From contig OZ251536.1 in assembly GCA_965243245.1 (NCBI GenBank), positions 62,001 through 126,000 of the forward strand: 64,000 nucleotides of DNA. The letters run 5' to 3'. Origin of the DNA: JAYQKL01 sp965243245. GTDB lineage: Bacteria > Pseudomonadota > Alphaproteobacteria > RS24. This document shows positions 46,101 through 54,022 of the stretch, piece after piece. The notes beneath the pieces were generated by a model, which was not told the DNA's origin, ran no database searches, and saw only the letters and a list, made by a program, of their open reading frames with translations. The position numbers and the translations under genes are program-made. The stretch's first letter is position 1. Each line of letters begins with the position of its first letter.

Positions 46101-49007
46101 GAGGCGGCATTGGTTGAGGCTGGCACGGGCAGTGTTACGATTTCCTTCGATGACCTCATAAATGGGGGGGATGGGTCTGGTTTTTTCGCCACGCCTCTTG
46201 TTGAGACCGCCGCCGACCTTGCTGCTGATGGCACGCTTGAGATTAGTGATTTGGAAACCTCAGCAGCAGAGTTAAAAGTTTTCATTGATAATGAAGACAC
46301 TGACTCCGACAGCACAACCACCGAGATTGCGCATGATGGGAGTGCAGACACGATTGTGGATAATATTTCAGGTGATGGCAGTTATGGGAGCTTCACTTTC
46401 ACGCGCACGCCTGATGGCGGTGTGAGTTGGACTTATGCACTGGATGATACGAATTCGACAGTGAACGCACTTGATGTTGGTGAGACGGCAACTGATAGTG
46501 TTTGGGTGCGGGTTGAGGATGATGCCAACAGCACTGTTGAACAAATCACGGTTACGATTGCCGGGGCGAATGATGCGCCCACGCTTAGCGGCACAGAAAC
46601 CGCCGAGATTCCTGAAAACAGTGACGCAGAAACGGACACAGGCGTTACCTTAACGCCAGCAGATGTGGATGTGAATACGACATTTGATGCGGATAGTTTC
46701 ACTGTCTATGAAGGTGATATTGCCTCCACGCGTTTTGGCGTGATTGATGATAATGGCGTTTTCAGGCTGGTTTTACGAGCGAATAACCCGCTTAATTTTG
46801 AAACCGAACAGACGATTAATCTTCGTGTGGTTGTGTCCGATGGGGCTTTGACGAGTGAAGCTGTTGATGTCACCGTTACTGTCACGGATGTGGATGATGC
46901 GCCGACTATAACGCTTAGCGCGACGGATGATCTATCGATTAGTGAGGGCACTGAGAATACGCCCGCCGACCTTGCTGCTGCTGGCACGCTTGAGATTAGC
47001 GATGCGGAAACCTCATTGACAGAGTTACAAGTCTTTATTGGCGAGACGGCTGATGAGGTTCTCACCGTAATTGCTCTTGGGGGATTTGCTCTTTTTTCGG
47101 GTAATAACAACGCCTATTCTGGCTTTGTTTTCGCGCGGGCGACGAGTGGCGAAGTCACTTGGACTTATGATGCTCTTGATGATGCCGCACTAAATGCTCT
47201 TGGTGCTGGTGAGACGGCAACTGATAGTGTTTGGGTACGGGTTAATGATGGTAATTCGGACAGCGAGGTTCAGGAAATCAAGGTTACGATTAATGGGGTA
47301 AATGATGCCCCGACACTAAATGTGGACGGAAGTGAAACCCCCTTCTCTTTTGGTGGGCTGATATTTACGCCCAAAGACGGAACAAACCCTGCTGGGGTAA
47401 AGATTGTGATTATGACCTCGGATATTTTGGTTGATCCAGTTTTTACAGTGGATACGAGTGATAATACTGACGTCGTTACACTTACTTCACAGCATGTAAA
47501 TAATGGGAACATCAGTATCGGCAATATTGTTAGTGCTTTTGATGGTAATTCAAATTCTCGCTATACGGTGACGTATGATACTGGATATGATGGCTTCTCA
47601 ACAATATTAGTAAACGATTTGCCGGACGTTATCCGCGTTTCTGACCTATCGGTCACTCCAGGCGCCGGGAATGTGCCCGCTGACCTTAATGCTGGTGGCG
47701 CGCTTGTCTTTGGCGATGTTGATGATGATGACACATTGACTTCTCTGGACGTTTTTGTCGGCAATACTGACAGCCCCGCAACCGCGCTTAGTGTTAGTGC
47801 TGCTTCTGGTGAGATTTTAGGTAATAACGGCTATGGTAATTTCACCTTCACGCGGGCGGCGAGTGGCGAAGTCACTTGGGCGTATATACTGGATGAAAGT
47901 GCCGTGAACGGGCTTGTGGTAGGTGAAACGCTAACTGATAGTGTTTGGGTACGGGTTAATGATGGTAATTCGGACAGCCCTGTGCGCGAGCTTGCGGTTA
48001 CGATTACGGGCTCAAGTAATCCGCCGACTGTCAACACAGCCCATGCTGATTATGGTGTCACGGACACTTATGAATCAGGCGATCTAGAAGCCGCGAGCGG
48101 TAGATGGGTCGTAGAAGGTGGTGGCGGCACTGCGCTTAGCTATGACGTTCAAGCACAAGGCGACTATGGCACGCTAAGATTCGGCACAGATGGGAACTGG
48201 GGCTATGCAATAGATACCATGCACTCAGATATTCGGAACTTGAACGATCCGGGCAATCCGACTACTTTGACCGACACTATTACCGTGCGGGCAACAGATG
48301 AGGATGGGGAATTTGTGGACGGCACTGTTACCGTCACCATTAATGACGCAATCAATACTCTTTATGTAAACAGAGGCAGCGGCGATGACGGCTCGAACTC
48401 CGATTATGTTGGGTCTTCTTCATCGACAACGGAGCAAATTGTTCAAGGCGGCGGTGGTACTGATTTCCTTCAAGGCGGGACAGCAGATGATATTCTCATC
48501 GGCGGGGCGGGTAATGATACCATTTCGTTAAATCACGGCGGTAGCGATACGGTTATCTATCGGATTGCCAGCACTGATGGCGGGCTTGTCGGCAGTGATG
48601 GCAACGACACGATTGACAACTTGAATTTTTCGTTATCTGGTATTGATAGCTTGGTGTTTGTTGATACAGATGATACCCCGCTTGGAAGCTTTGCTGATTT
48701 ACTTGAGCTTGGAATGGGTAATGATCCGCAACTGACTGTGAGCCTCATACCTCAAACTGGTGATACTGGTTACTCAGGCATGGTATTTACGTTTCTTGGT
48801 GATACGACGACGAGTACTGATGATGCAACGCTAACCCTTAATTTCAAGGACACACTTATTGCAACTGGTGCAAATGGTGTTTTTGGAACCGATGGTATTG
48901 ATACAAATAATCAGCTGACTGATGAAGGGTTTCTTCGTTTTTCGGTTACTTATGGAAATACTTATGACGTGGTTGCCTTGGAAGAGTTTGGCATAGAGAT
49001 AATTTAA
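43176..49007 (+). CDS. Cadherin/VCBS-repeat RTX adhesin, 1943 aa
   Basis: Leader with KKRPRKYKLKAEVSITPLL to Cys71 of LAAC; SdrD_B-like loop VDENANGQRDEDENEE; tandem-95-like domain to about residue 430. Cadherin-like domains of several types follow (44467-45840), one an AENAPSQADTG form. A host domain with GIEF insert (45840-46560) is shared almost exactly with the giant gene. An AEIPENSD domain, a host domain without insert (about 46900), a second insert (about 47345-47640) and more host strands lead to a VCBS-like domain (48020-48360). RTX nonapeptides are at 48447-48527 and the export tail ends VALEEFGIEII. TAGGAGAG lies before the ATG. Likely exported by type I secretion and calcium-stabilised, by family. 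Confidence 0.94.
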   Translation: MFHHQKFSKNAFCKNALLNSTSFSPLSYWRKLLDMAEQLSASKQSKKRPRKYKLKAEVSITPLLAALLAACSDTTYVPVGGTLDGTNVTTPTGDETPALPFNLYVLDGAVEGALVYVDENANGQRDEDENEEPIGTTDENGRVSIEAEYAGETFFIDASGALDLFTGARLPNNTFYRAISEDRGGADVVASPISTVIEALKDSDPAPTDAEILAIIFGANTQVDMDDLNNPDNFILPISDTEKPTGSPGAIAEEIASTSIQLQALIEQHGGDLAAVLAAIGESFDVTDDLNQTSQDTANARIAEARERAGGDPIANPVTGTTATLNSDLTLEVDVWGFRDPVGNRDGDSSFMRLDIGSITDGSGMLVHIADDDIETEYGAGGEIPAEHFANLVFRPVADYLGRVEIIYTVFDGEDDSDEASLEIEVISDPNAPMFLSDAPTSADENVAFNDNASEQGNAVSIYEARAESTNGDVTYSLAGTDAALFGINSTSGDIWFRTTHNYEAENNREYSFRVVARVIVNGVVLTTEQAVTLTIADVNDAPTLTATATGTIAENAPSQADTGVTLTPDDEDGDTFDAVTSFTIYEGASGTTASTRFGVIDDNGVFRLVLLDNSTLDSVNASAITLRVVVSDNSGADSNEVSNEVTVTITVTVTDIDANAPVFTSDGSPPNQDENIAANDNASEQASAVAIYEARAESAGGDVTYSLAGTDAALFGIDAEGDIWFRASPDHESGKTSYSFTVVASVTVNDVELTTEQAVTLDLNDLNDSPPEFSSGDTASASATVAVNDDGDTQGSAATIYTAIATPDDAGDTVVYSLASADTTTFGINASTGDVWFKTAPDYTTNSSYSFTVTASVTADGMTQTATQTVMVSANATPTITLGDTDDLVVSDAGSVYGKVIVHGIEFTAKPGTNPSGIKFTESNSGLDVDFFIRMDSEYDEFFIYDPRTDSERVYTRDSIIAEFNVEDQDNTRYEAALVEAGTGSVTISFDDLINGGDGSGFFATPLVETAADLAADGTLEISDLETSAAELKVFIDNEDTDSDSTTTEIAHDGSADTIVDNISGDGSYGSFTFTRTPDGGVSWTYALDDTNSTVNALDVGETATDSVWVRVEDDANSTVEQITVTIAGANDAPTLSGTETAEIPENSDAETDTGVTLTPADVDVNTTFDADSFTVYEGDIASTRFGVIDDNGVFRLVLRANNPLNFETEQTINLRVVVSDGALTSEAVDVTVTVTDVDDAPTITLSATDDLSISEGTENTPADLAAAGTLEISDAETSLTELQVFIGETADEVLTVIALGGFALFSGNNNAYSGFVFARATSGEVTWTYDALDDAALNALGAGETATDSVWVRVNDGNSDSEVQEIKVTINGVNDAPTLNVDGSETPFSFGGLIFTPKDGTNPAGVKIVIMTSDILVDPVFTVDTSDNTDVVTLTSQHVNNGNISIGNIVSAFDGNSNSRYTVTYDTGYDGFSTILVNDLPDVIRVSDLSVTPGAGNVPADLNAGGALVFGDVDDDDTLTSLDVFVGNTDSPATALSVSAASGEILGNNGYGNFTFTRAASGEVTWAYILDESAVNGLVVGETLTDSVWVRVNDGNSDSPVRELAVTITGSSNPPTVNTAHADYGVTDTYESGDLEAASGRWVVEGGGGTALSYDVQAQGDYGTLRFGTDGNWGYAIDTMHSDIRNLNDPGNPTTLTDTITVRATDEDGEFVDGTVTVTINDAINTLYVNRGSGDDGSNSDYVGSSSSTTEQIVQGGGGTDFLQGGTADDILIGGAGNDTISLNHGGSDTVIYRIASTDGGLVGSDGNDTIDNLNFSLSGIDSLVFVDTDDTPLGSFADLLELGMGNDPQLTVSLIPQTGDTGYSGMVFTFLGDTTTSTDDATLTLNFKDTLIATGANGVFGTDGIDTNNQLTDEGFLRFSVTYGNTYDVVALEEFGIEII
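45489..46560 (+). repeat. Segment shared with the giant gene
   Basis: The partner of 17418-18490. The insert differs in its second half, where ESEYDEFFIYDPR and IAEFNVEDQDNTRYEAALVEAG match the copy at 31330-31620 instead, so this block is itself a mosaic. Confidence 0.78.
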
Positions 49008-49068
49008 GTCGGTTTGGCGCGAAAAGCCCCTTCAAGGGATGCGGGGGGCGAGGTGCGAGGTGCGAGGT

Positions 49069-49108
49069 GCGAGGGGGGCATATTCTCAATATCTTCTCCC
49101 GCCTTTTT
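49069..49108 (+). terminator. Terminator of the 1943-aa gene
   Basis: GCGAGGGGGG, bulged C, ATATT-CTC-AATAT, CTTCTCCCGC, then C and T5 (49104-49108). It is like 42784-42823 but with one A/C mismatch. Three GCGAGGT heptamers sit just upstream and could offer alternative 5' arms. Confidence 0.78.
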
Positions 49109-49190
49109 GATATTGCTCTCAAAACCTATATATGCAATCATAATGCCTGTAATCGGTGCTTCTAAAGCTAAAAGAAGAAAATAACTTATA

Positions 49191-49259
49191 TTTATAAGCT
49201 CAAAAAATGAAACCAGCAAATCCAAACTTAATTTTTTATTCATCCTTTGAGCTTATAAA
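49191..49259. promoter_or_regulatory. 14-bp perfect inverted repeat, class B leader
   Basis: TTTATAAGCTCAAA (49191-49204) and TTTGAGCTTATAAA (49246-49259) flank a 41-base AT-rich spacer. The same is present at 60759-60827. It could be a leader hairpin, a two-site operator or the ends of a tiny non-autonomous element; no target-site duplication was recognised. Confidence 0.5.
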
Positions 49260-49358
49260 GATAACTGATTGTTTGTCATGCCAGTCGTTTATTGGCTCGC
49301 GCTAATCAGCCAAATCAAGCAACAGCAGACATAAAAAGTAAAAAAAATCTATCGTGTC

Positions 49359-49363
49359 GGGAG
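49359..49363 (+). promoter_or_regulatory. Ribosome-binding site GGGAG
   Basis: GGGAG five bases before ATG 49369 supports that start over the in-frame GTG at 49354, which has only A-rich sequence upstream. It also matches the MFHHQK start of all paralogs. Confidence 0.75.
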
Positions 49364-49368
49364 AAAAC

Positions 49369-52300
49369 ATGTTTCATCATCAAAAATTCCCCAAAAACGC
49401 GTTTTGTAAAAATGCACTGCTTAACAGCACCTCTTTTTCCCCGCTTAGCTATTGGCGCAAACTTCTAGATGTTTCTGAACAACTAAGTGCTAGCAAACAA
49501 AGCAAAAAACGCCCCAGAAAATATAAGTTAAAAGCAGAAGTTTCCATCACGCCACTGCTGGCCGCACTGCTCGCCGCCTGTAGCGATACGAATAATGTTC
49601 CCGTGGGAGGAACGCTTGATGGCACAAATGTCACCACGCCAGATACTGTTACGCCAACTGCGCTACCTTTCAATCTTTATGTCTTAGATGGTGCCGCTGA
49701 AGGCGCACTGGTTTATGTCGATGAAAACGACAATGGGGCAATGGATGATAACGAAAGCCTCATTGGCACAACGGATGAAAATGGACGCGTGTCTATTGAG
49801 GCGGAATATGCTGGCGAAACATTCTTTATTGATGCAAGCGGCGCGCTTGATTTATTTACAGGTGAGAGCCTGCCGAGCGATACTTTTTATCGGGCTATAT
49901 CTGATGAACGCGGCGGCACGGATGTTGTGGCATCACCAATCTCGACAATAGTCCAAGCACTGAGGGAAAGTGATGAGACGCTAACCGATACCCAAATTCT
50001 GGCAATTATTTTCGGCGCGAATACACAAATCGACATGGATGACCTCAACAACCCAAACAATTATATTCTACCAGTCGATGGTGGAGACAAACCAATAGCC
50101 TCTCCAGCCGCGCGTGCAGAAGAAATCGCATCAACCAGCATCCGATTGCAAGCCCTCATAGAGCAACACGGCGGTGACCTAGCTGCTGTCTTAGCGGCAA
50201 TCGGAGCGAGCTTTGATGTTAGTGATTTAAACACAACTTTTCAAGGTATCGCCGTTGCCCGCATTGCTGAGGCACGCGAGCGCGCCGGCGGTGAACCGAT
50301 TGCCAATCCTGTAACAGGCACTACCGCCACCTTAAATAATGACCTCACCTTAGAGGTGGATGTCTGGGGCTTCCGTGACCCGGTCGGCAATGTTGATGGT
50401 GATATACCAAGCGAATTTGCGCGTCTTGATATTGTCTCAATTACCGATGGAAGCGGTGTGCTTGTGCATATTGCAGATGATGACATAGAAACTGAATATG
50501 GTGCGGGAGAGGGAATTGAGTTTGAGCATCTTGGAAATCTGTTTTTCCGCCCCGCGACTGATTATTCAGGGCGCGTAGAGATTATCTATACGGTGTTTGA
50601 TGGCGAGGATGATTCTGATGAGGCAAGCTTAGAAATTGAAGTTATTTCTGACCCTAATGCGCCGGTGTTTACGTCTGATGGCAGTCCGCCTAATCAGGAT
50701 GAGAATATTGCGGCCAATAATAGTGAAGATACCCAAGCCAATGCGATAGAGGTTTATGATGCTGAGATTGAAACAAATCCGCTTCATGGCACCTCTTTGA
50801 GCTATAGTCTGCTTGCTACAGATGATGGGAACTCTTTCGGGATTAACGCGAGCACTGGCATTGTTTGGTTTCGTGCGCCCCCCGACCATGAGAACAAATC
50901 GAGTTATAGCTTCACGGTGGTTGCTTCTGTTACGGCGGATGGGGTGACGCACAGCGCGTCGCTGATAATTACTTTGAGCGTTACTGATTTGAATGATAAT
51001 GCGCCGGTGTTTACGTCTAGTGCGACGGCATCGGTTAATGAGAATATTGCCGCCAATGATAGTGAAGATACGCAAGGCAGTGCGGTGGCTTTTTATACAG
51101 CTATTGCGGTGCCAGATGTTGAGGGGGCTGCGGTTGTCTATAGTTTGGGAGGGGCAGATAGTGCCTCCTTCGGGATTGATGCGGGTAGTGGCATTGTTTG
51201 GTTTCGTGCGCCCCCCGACCATGAGAACAAATCGAGTTATAGCTTCACGGTGGTTGCTTCTGTTACGGCGGATGGGGTGACGCACAGCGCGTCGCAGATA
51301 ATTACTTTGAGCGTTACTGATTTGAATGATAATGCGCCGGTGTTTACGTCTAGTGCGACGGCATCGGTTAATGAGAATATTGCCGCCAATGATAGTGAAG
51401 ATACCCAAGGCAGTGCGATGGCTTTTTATACAGCTATTGCGGTGCCAGATGTTGAGGGGGCTGCGGTTGTCTATAGTTTGGGAGGGGCAGATAGTGCCTC
51501 CTTCGGGATTGATGCGGGTAGTGGCGAGGTCTGGTTCCTTGAGTCCCCTGACCATGAGAATGGCGATACCAGTTATAGTTTCACGGTGACAGCCACTGTT
51601 GGCGACCTGTCATCGGAGGAGCAAACGGTTACGGTCAATATTACTGATTTGAATGACTCGCCGCCAATATTTGCGGACACGAGTGATGCGGAGCCTATTA
51701 CTGTGAATGAGGATGTTGCGGTCAATGATGCAGATACCCAAGGCAGTGCGGCGACTATCTATACAGCTATTGCCACGCCAGATAGATCTAGTGATAGTGT
51801 TATGTATAGTTTGGCAAGTGCAGATACGACGACCTTCGGGATTGACTCCAGTAATGGCGATGTTTGGTTCAAAACCGCGCCTGTTTTTGATGCCAACGAC
51901 CCGACTTATAGTTTCACGGTGACAGCCACTGTTGGCGACCTGTCATCGGAGGAGCAAACGGTTACGGTCAATATTAATGATGTGAATGACGCGCCAACAG
52001 CGGATACAACCGCTACTAATTATAATGTTCTGGGTGCTGTTACAGAAGACACAGTGCTAACTGCTTCGGGTGAATTTATCGCAACAGATGATGATGGCGA
52101 TACGCTGAGCTATAGCATTCAATCATCACCCGCAGGAAACTATGGGACGCTAACACTCGGCACAAACGGGCAATGGAGCTATACGCTGGATAACACCAAT
52201 ACGGCTGTTCAGGCTTTGGCGGGCGGCGCGAGCGAGACCGATACCTTTACCCTTCGTGTAGAGGATGGTAATGGCGGCGTTCTTAACCAAGATGTAACCA

Positions 52301-53625
52301 TCACGATTACAGGTACTAATGACGCCCCGACAATAGTGAGTGGAGGTTCGGCTAGGGGCGAGGTTACAGAAGACGCAGTGGACGCAACCGCTACGGGTGC
52401 ATTCCAAGCAACAGACGTTGATAGTGATGACGCCGCCCTGTCCTATAGTGCTGGAGGAGTAAACTATGGCACGGTGACATTCGCAGATGGGAACTGGACC
52501 TATACGCTGGATAACACCAATACGACTGTTCAGGCTTTGGGCATGGGCGCGACTAGGCTTGTTGTCATTGCCCTTCGTGCGACAGATAGTGATGGCGCAT
52601 CAACTACTGGCTTTACTGTAATCATTACCATTAGGGGCGTAGATGACGTCCCGACAGCGGATACAACCCATGCTGATTATGATGTCACGGGCACTTATGA
52701 ATCAGGCGATATAGAAGCCGCGAGCGGTAGATGGGTCGTAGAAGATGCTGATGTGCGTGATACTCTTATCTATAGCGTTCAAGCACAAGGCACCTATGGC
52801 ACGCTAAGATTCGGCACAGATGGGAACTGGGGCTATGCAATAGATACCACCAGTACAGCTATTCAGGATTTGGACAATTCGACTACTTTGACCGACACTA
52901 TTACCGTGCGGGCAATAGATGAGGCTGGGGAATTTGTGGACGGCACTGTTACCGTCACCATTAATGACGCAACCAATACTTCTTATGTGAATGGCACTTC
53001 AGGCGATGACGGCACGAACTCCAATTATGTTGGGACTTCTTCATCGGCAACGGAGCAAATCGTTCAAGGCGGCGATGGTACTGATTACCTTCAAGGCGGG
53101 ACAGTAGATGATATTATCATCGGCGGGGCGGGTAATGATACCATTTCGTTAAATCACGGCGGTAACGATAGGGTTATCTATCGGATTGCCAGCACTGATG
53201 GCGGGCTTGTCGGCAGTGATGGCAACGACACGATTGACAACTTTAATTTTACGGGACCTGGTATTGATAGGTTGGTGTTTGTTGATACAGATGATACCCC
53301 GCTTGGAATCTTTGCTGATTTGCTTACGCTTGGAGCAGGTAATAATCCGCAACTGACTGTGAGCCTCATACCTCAAACTGGTGGTAATGGTTACTCAGGC
53401 ATGGTATTTACGTTTCTTGGTGATACGACGACGCCTAATGATGATGTAACGCTAACTCTTAATTTCAAGGACACACTTATTGCAAGTGTTGCAAATAGTA
53501 TTTTTGGAGGCAATAGTATCACGAGTAATCAGCTGAATGATGCTGGGTTTGTTAGTTTTTCGACTACTTATGGAGCTACTTATGACGTGGTTGCCTTGGA
53601 AGAGTTTGGCTTAGACATAATTTAA
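49369..53625 (+). CDS. Cadherin/VCBS-repeat RTX adhesin, 1418 aa
   Basis: The start is placed at ATG 49369, not GTG 49354, from the ribosome-binding site and paralog alignment. Leader to Cys71 of LAAC; SdrD_B-like loop VDENDNGAMDDNE; tandem-95-like domain to about residue 430. Four cadherin-like domains (50662-51990) follow. The second and third are near-identical to each other (PDVEGAAVVYSLGGADSASFGID) and share the SATASVNENIAAND framework of the giant array. Three VCBS-like domains (51990-52980), RTX nonapeptides at 53068-53148 and an export tail ending VALEEFGLDII complete it. No GIEF-type insert is present. Role by family: exported, calcium-binding adhesin. Confidence 0.93.
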   Translation: MFHHQKFPKNAFCKNALLNSTSFSPLSYWRKLLDVSEQLSASKQSKKRPRKYKLKAEVSITPLLAALLAACSDTNNVPVGGTLDGTNVTTPDTVTPTALPFNLYVLDGAAEGALVYVDENDNGAMDDNESLIGTTDENGRVSIEAEYAGETFFIDASGALDLFTGESLPSDTFYRAISDERGGTDVVASPISTIVQALRESDETLTDTQILAIIFGANTQIDMDDLNNPNNYILPVDGGDKPIASPAARAEEIASTSIRLQALIEQHGGDLAAVLAAIGASFDVSDLNTTFQGIAVARIAEARERAGGEPIANPVTGTTATLNNDLTLEVDVWGFRDPVGNVDGDIPSEFARLDIVSITDGSGVLVHIADDDIETEYGAGEGIEFEHLGNLFFRPATDYSGRVEIIYTVFDGEDDSDEASLEIEVISDPNAPVFTSDGSPPNQDENIAANNSEDTQANAIEVYDAEIETNPLHGTSLSYSLLATDDGNSFGINASTGIVWFRAPPDHENKSSYSFTVVASVTADGVTHSASLIITLSVTDLNDNAPVFTSSATASVNENIAANDSEDTQGSAVAFYTAIAVPDVEGAAVVYSLGGADSASFGIDAGSGIVWFRAPPDHENKSSYSFTVVASVTADGVTHSASQIITLSVTDLNDNAPVFTSSATASVNENIAANDSEDTQGSAMAFYTAIAVPDVEGAAVVYSLGGADSASFGIDAGSGEVWFLESPDHENGDTSYSFTVTATVGDLSSEEQTVTVNITDLNDSPPIFADTSDAEPITVNEDVAVNDADTQGSAATIYTAIATPDRSSDSVMYSLASADTTTFGIDSSNGDVWFKTAPVFDANDPTYSFTVTATVGDLSSEEQTVTVNINDVNDAPTADTTATNYNVLGAVTEDTVLTASGEFIATDDDGDTLSYSIQSSPAGNYGTLTLGTNGQWSYTLDNTNTAVQALAGGASETDTFTLRVEDGNGGVLNQDVTITITGTNDAPTIVSGGSARGEVTEDAVDATATGAFQATDVDSDDAALSYSAGGVNYGTVTFADGNWTYTLDNTNTTVQALGMGATRLVVIALRATDSDGASTTGFTVIITIRGVDDVPTADTTHADYDVTGTYESGDIEAASGRWVVEDADVRDTLIYSVQAQGTYGTLRFGTDGNWGYAIDTTSTAIQDLDNSTTLTDTITVRAIDEAGEFVDGTVTVTINDATNTSYVNGTSGDDGTNSNYVGTSSSATEQIVQGGDGTDYLQGGTVDDIIIGGAGNDTISLNHGGNDRVIYRIASTDGGLVGSDGNDTIDNFNFTGPGIDRLVFVDTDDTPLGIFADLLTLGAGNNPQLTVSLIPQTGGNGYSGMVFTFLGDTTTPNDDVTLTLNFKDTLIASVANSIFGGNSITSNQLNDAGFVSFSTTYGATYDVVALEEFGLDII

Positions 53626-53713
53626 GTCGGTTTTTATAAGTCGGTTTGGCGCGAAAAGCCCCTTCAAAAAGGGGACGGCATAAGGGTGCGGGGTGCGGGC
53701 TGTTGATAAGGGT

Positions 53714-53740
53714 GCGGGGTTTATATTTTCTCGCCTTTTT
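53714..53740 (+). terminator. Terminator of the 1418-aa gene
   Basis: GCGGGG, 9-base AT loop, TCTCGC, C, T5 (53736-53740). Identical in form to 3668-3694. Confidence 0.72.
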
Positions 53741-53864
53741 GATATTGCTCTCAAAACCTATATATGCAATCATAATGCCTGTATATAGTGGCTCCAAAGG
53801 GGTAGCTGTCTGTTTGAGTTCACCCCATCTATATGAGCGTTATCTATATGAGCGTTAGAAAAAA

Positions 53865-53893
53865 TAAACAAATTGTCGTTTACTGTTTGTTTA
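53865..53893. promoter_or_regulatory. TAAACAAA-N13-TTTGTTTA inverted repeat
   Basis: The third perfect copy of the class A dyad, same spacing. Confidence 0.4.
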
Positions 53894-53957
53894 CCTTTTA
53901 AGCTTATCGTTATGGTCATCTGCTTTACTGGCTGTCAATTAGGTGTCTTTCGTCTAT

Positions 53958-53981
53958 CCGAGTAACAGGCCGAGTAACAGC
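53958..53981 (+). repeat. 12-bp leader repeat, 2 copies
   Basis: CCGAGTAACAGG followed by CCGAGTAACAGC, at the same place in the leader as the 8-copy array at 43042. Confidence 0.8.
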
Positions 53982-54012
53982 AGAAATAAAAAGTAAAAAA
54001 ATTCTACATGTC

Positions 54013-54017
54013 GGGAG
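54013..54017 (+). promoter_or_regulatory. Ribosome-binding site GGGAG
   Basis: Lies between the in-frame ATG at 54008 and the ATG at 54023, five bases before the latter, so 54023 is the supported start. Confidence 0.75.
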
Positions 54018-54022
54018 AAAAC

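Larger units (their letters stand above)
49008..49368. other. Spacer 5, class B leader
   Basis: No gene is seen. It shares the terminator and CTATATATGCAATCAT block with class A spacers, then switches after TGCCTGTA to a different leader (GGTGCTTCTAAAGC...). That leader contains a 14-bp inverted repeat (49191-49259) and no TAAACAAA dyad or 12-bp repeats. Spacer 7 is its close copy. Confidence 0.8.
53626..54022. other. Spacer 6, class A leader
   Basis: No gene is seen. It begins with a duplicated AAGTCGGTTT, then a CCCCTTCAAAAAGGGG hairpin (about 53659-53674), G-rich repeats, terminator 53714-53740, TATA dyad 53758-53788, TAAACAAA dyad 53865-53893 and two 12-bp repeats 53958-53981. Confidence 0.8.

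Noticed and set aside
49004..49243. Antisense frame MNKKLSLDLL... in spacer 5, with a similar one at 60593-60811
   Set aside because: Conserved only because the spacers are paralogous. It runs across the 7-bp G-rich repeats, whose copy-number changes shift its frame between spacers, and it lies over the terminator and inverted repeat.
49354..49368. GTG 49354 and ATG 54008 as starts (MSGENMFHHQ)
   Set aside because: The ribosome-binding site GGGAG falls after these codons and just before the MFHHQK ATG used by all paralogs.
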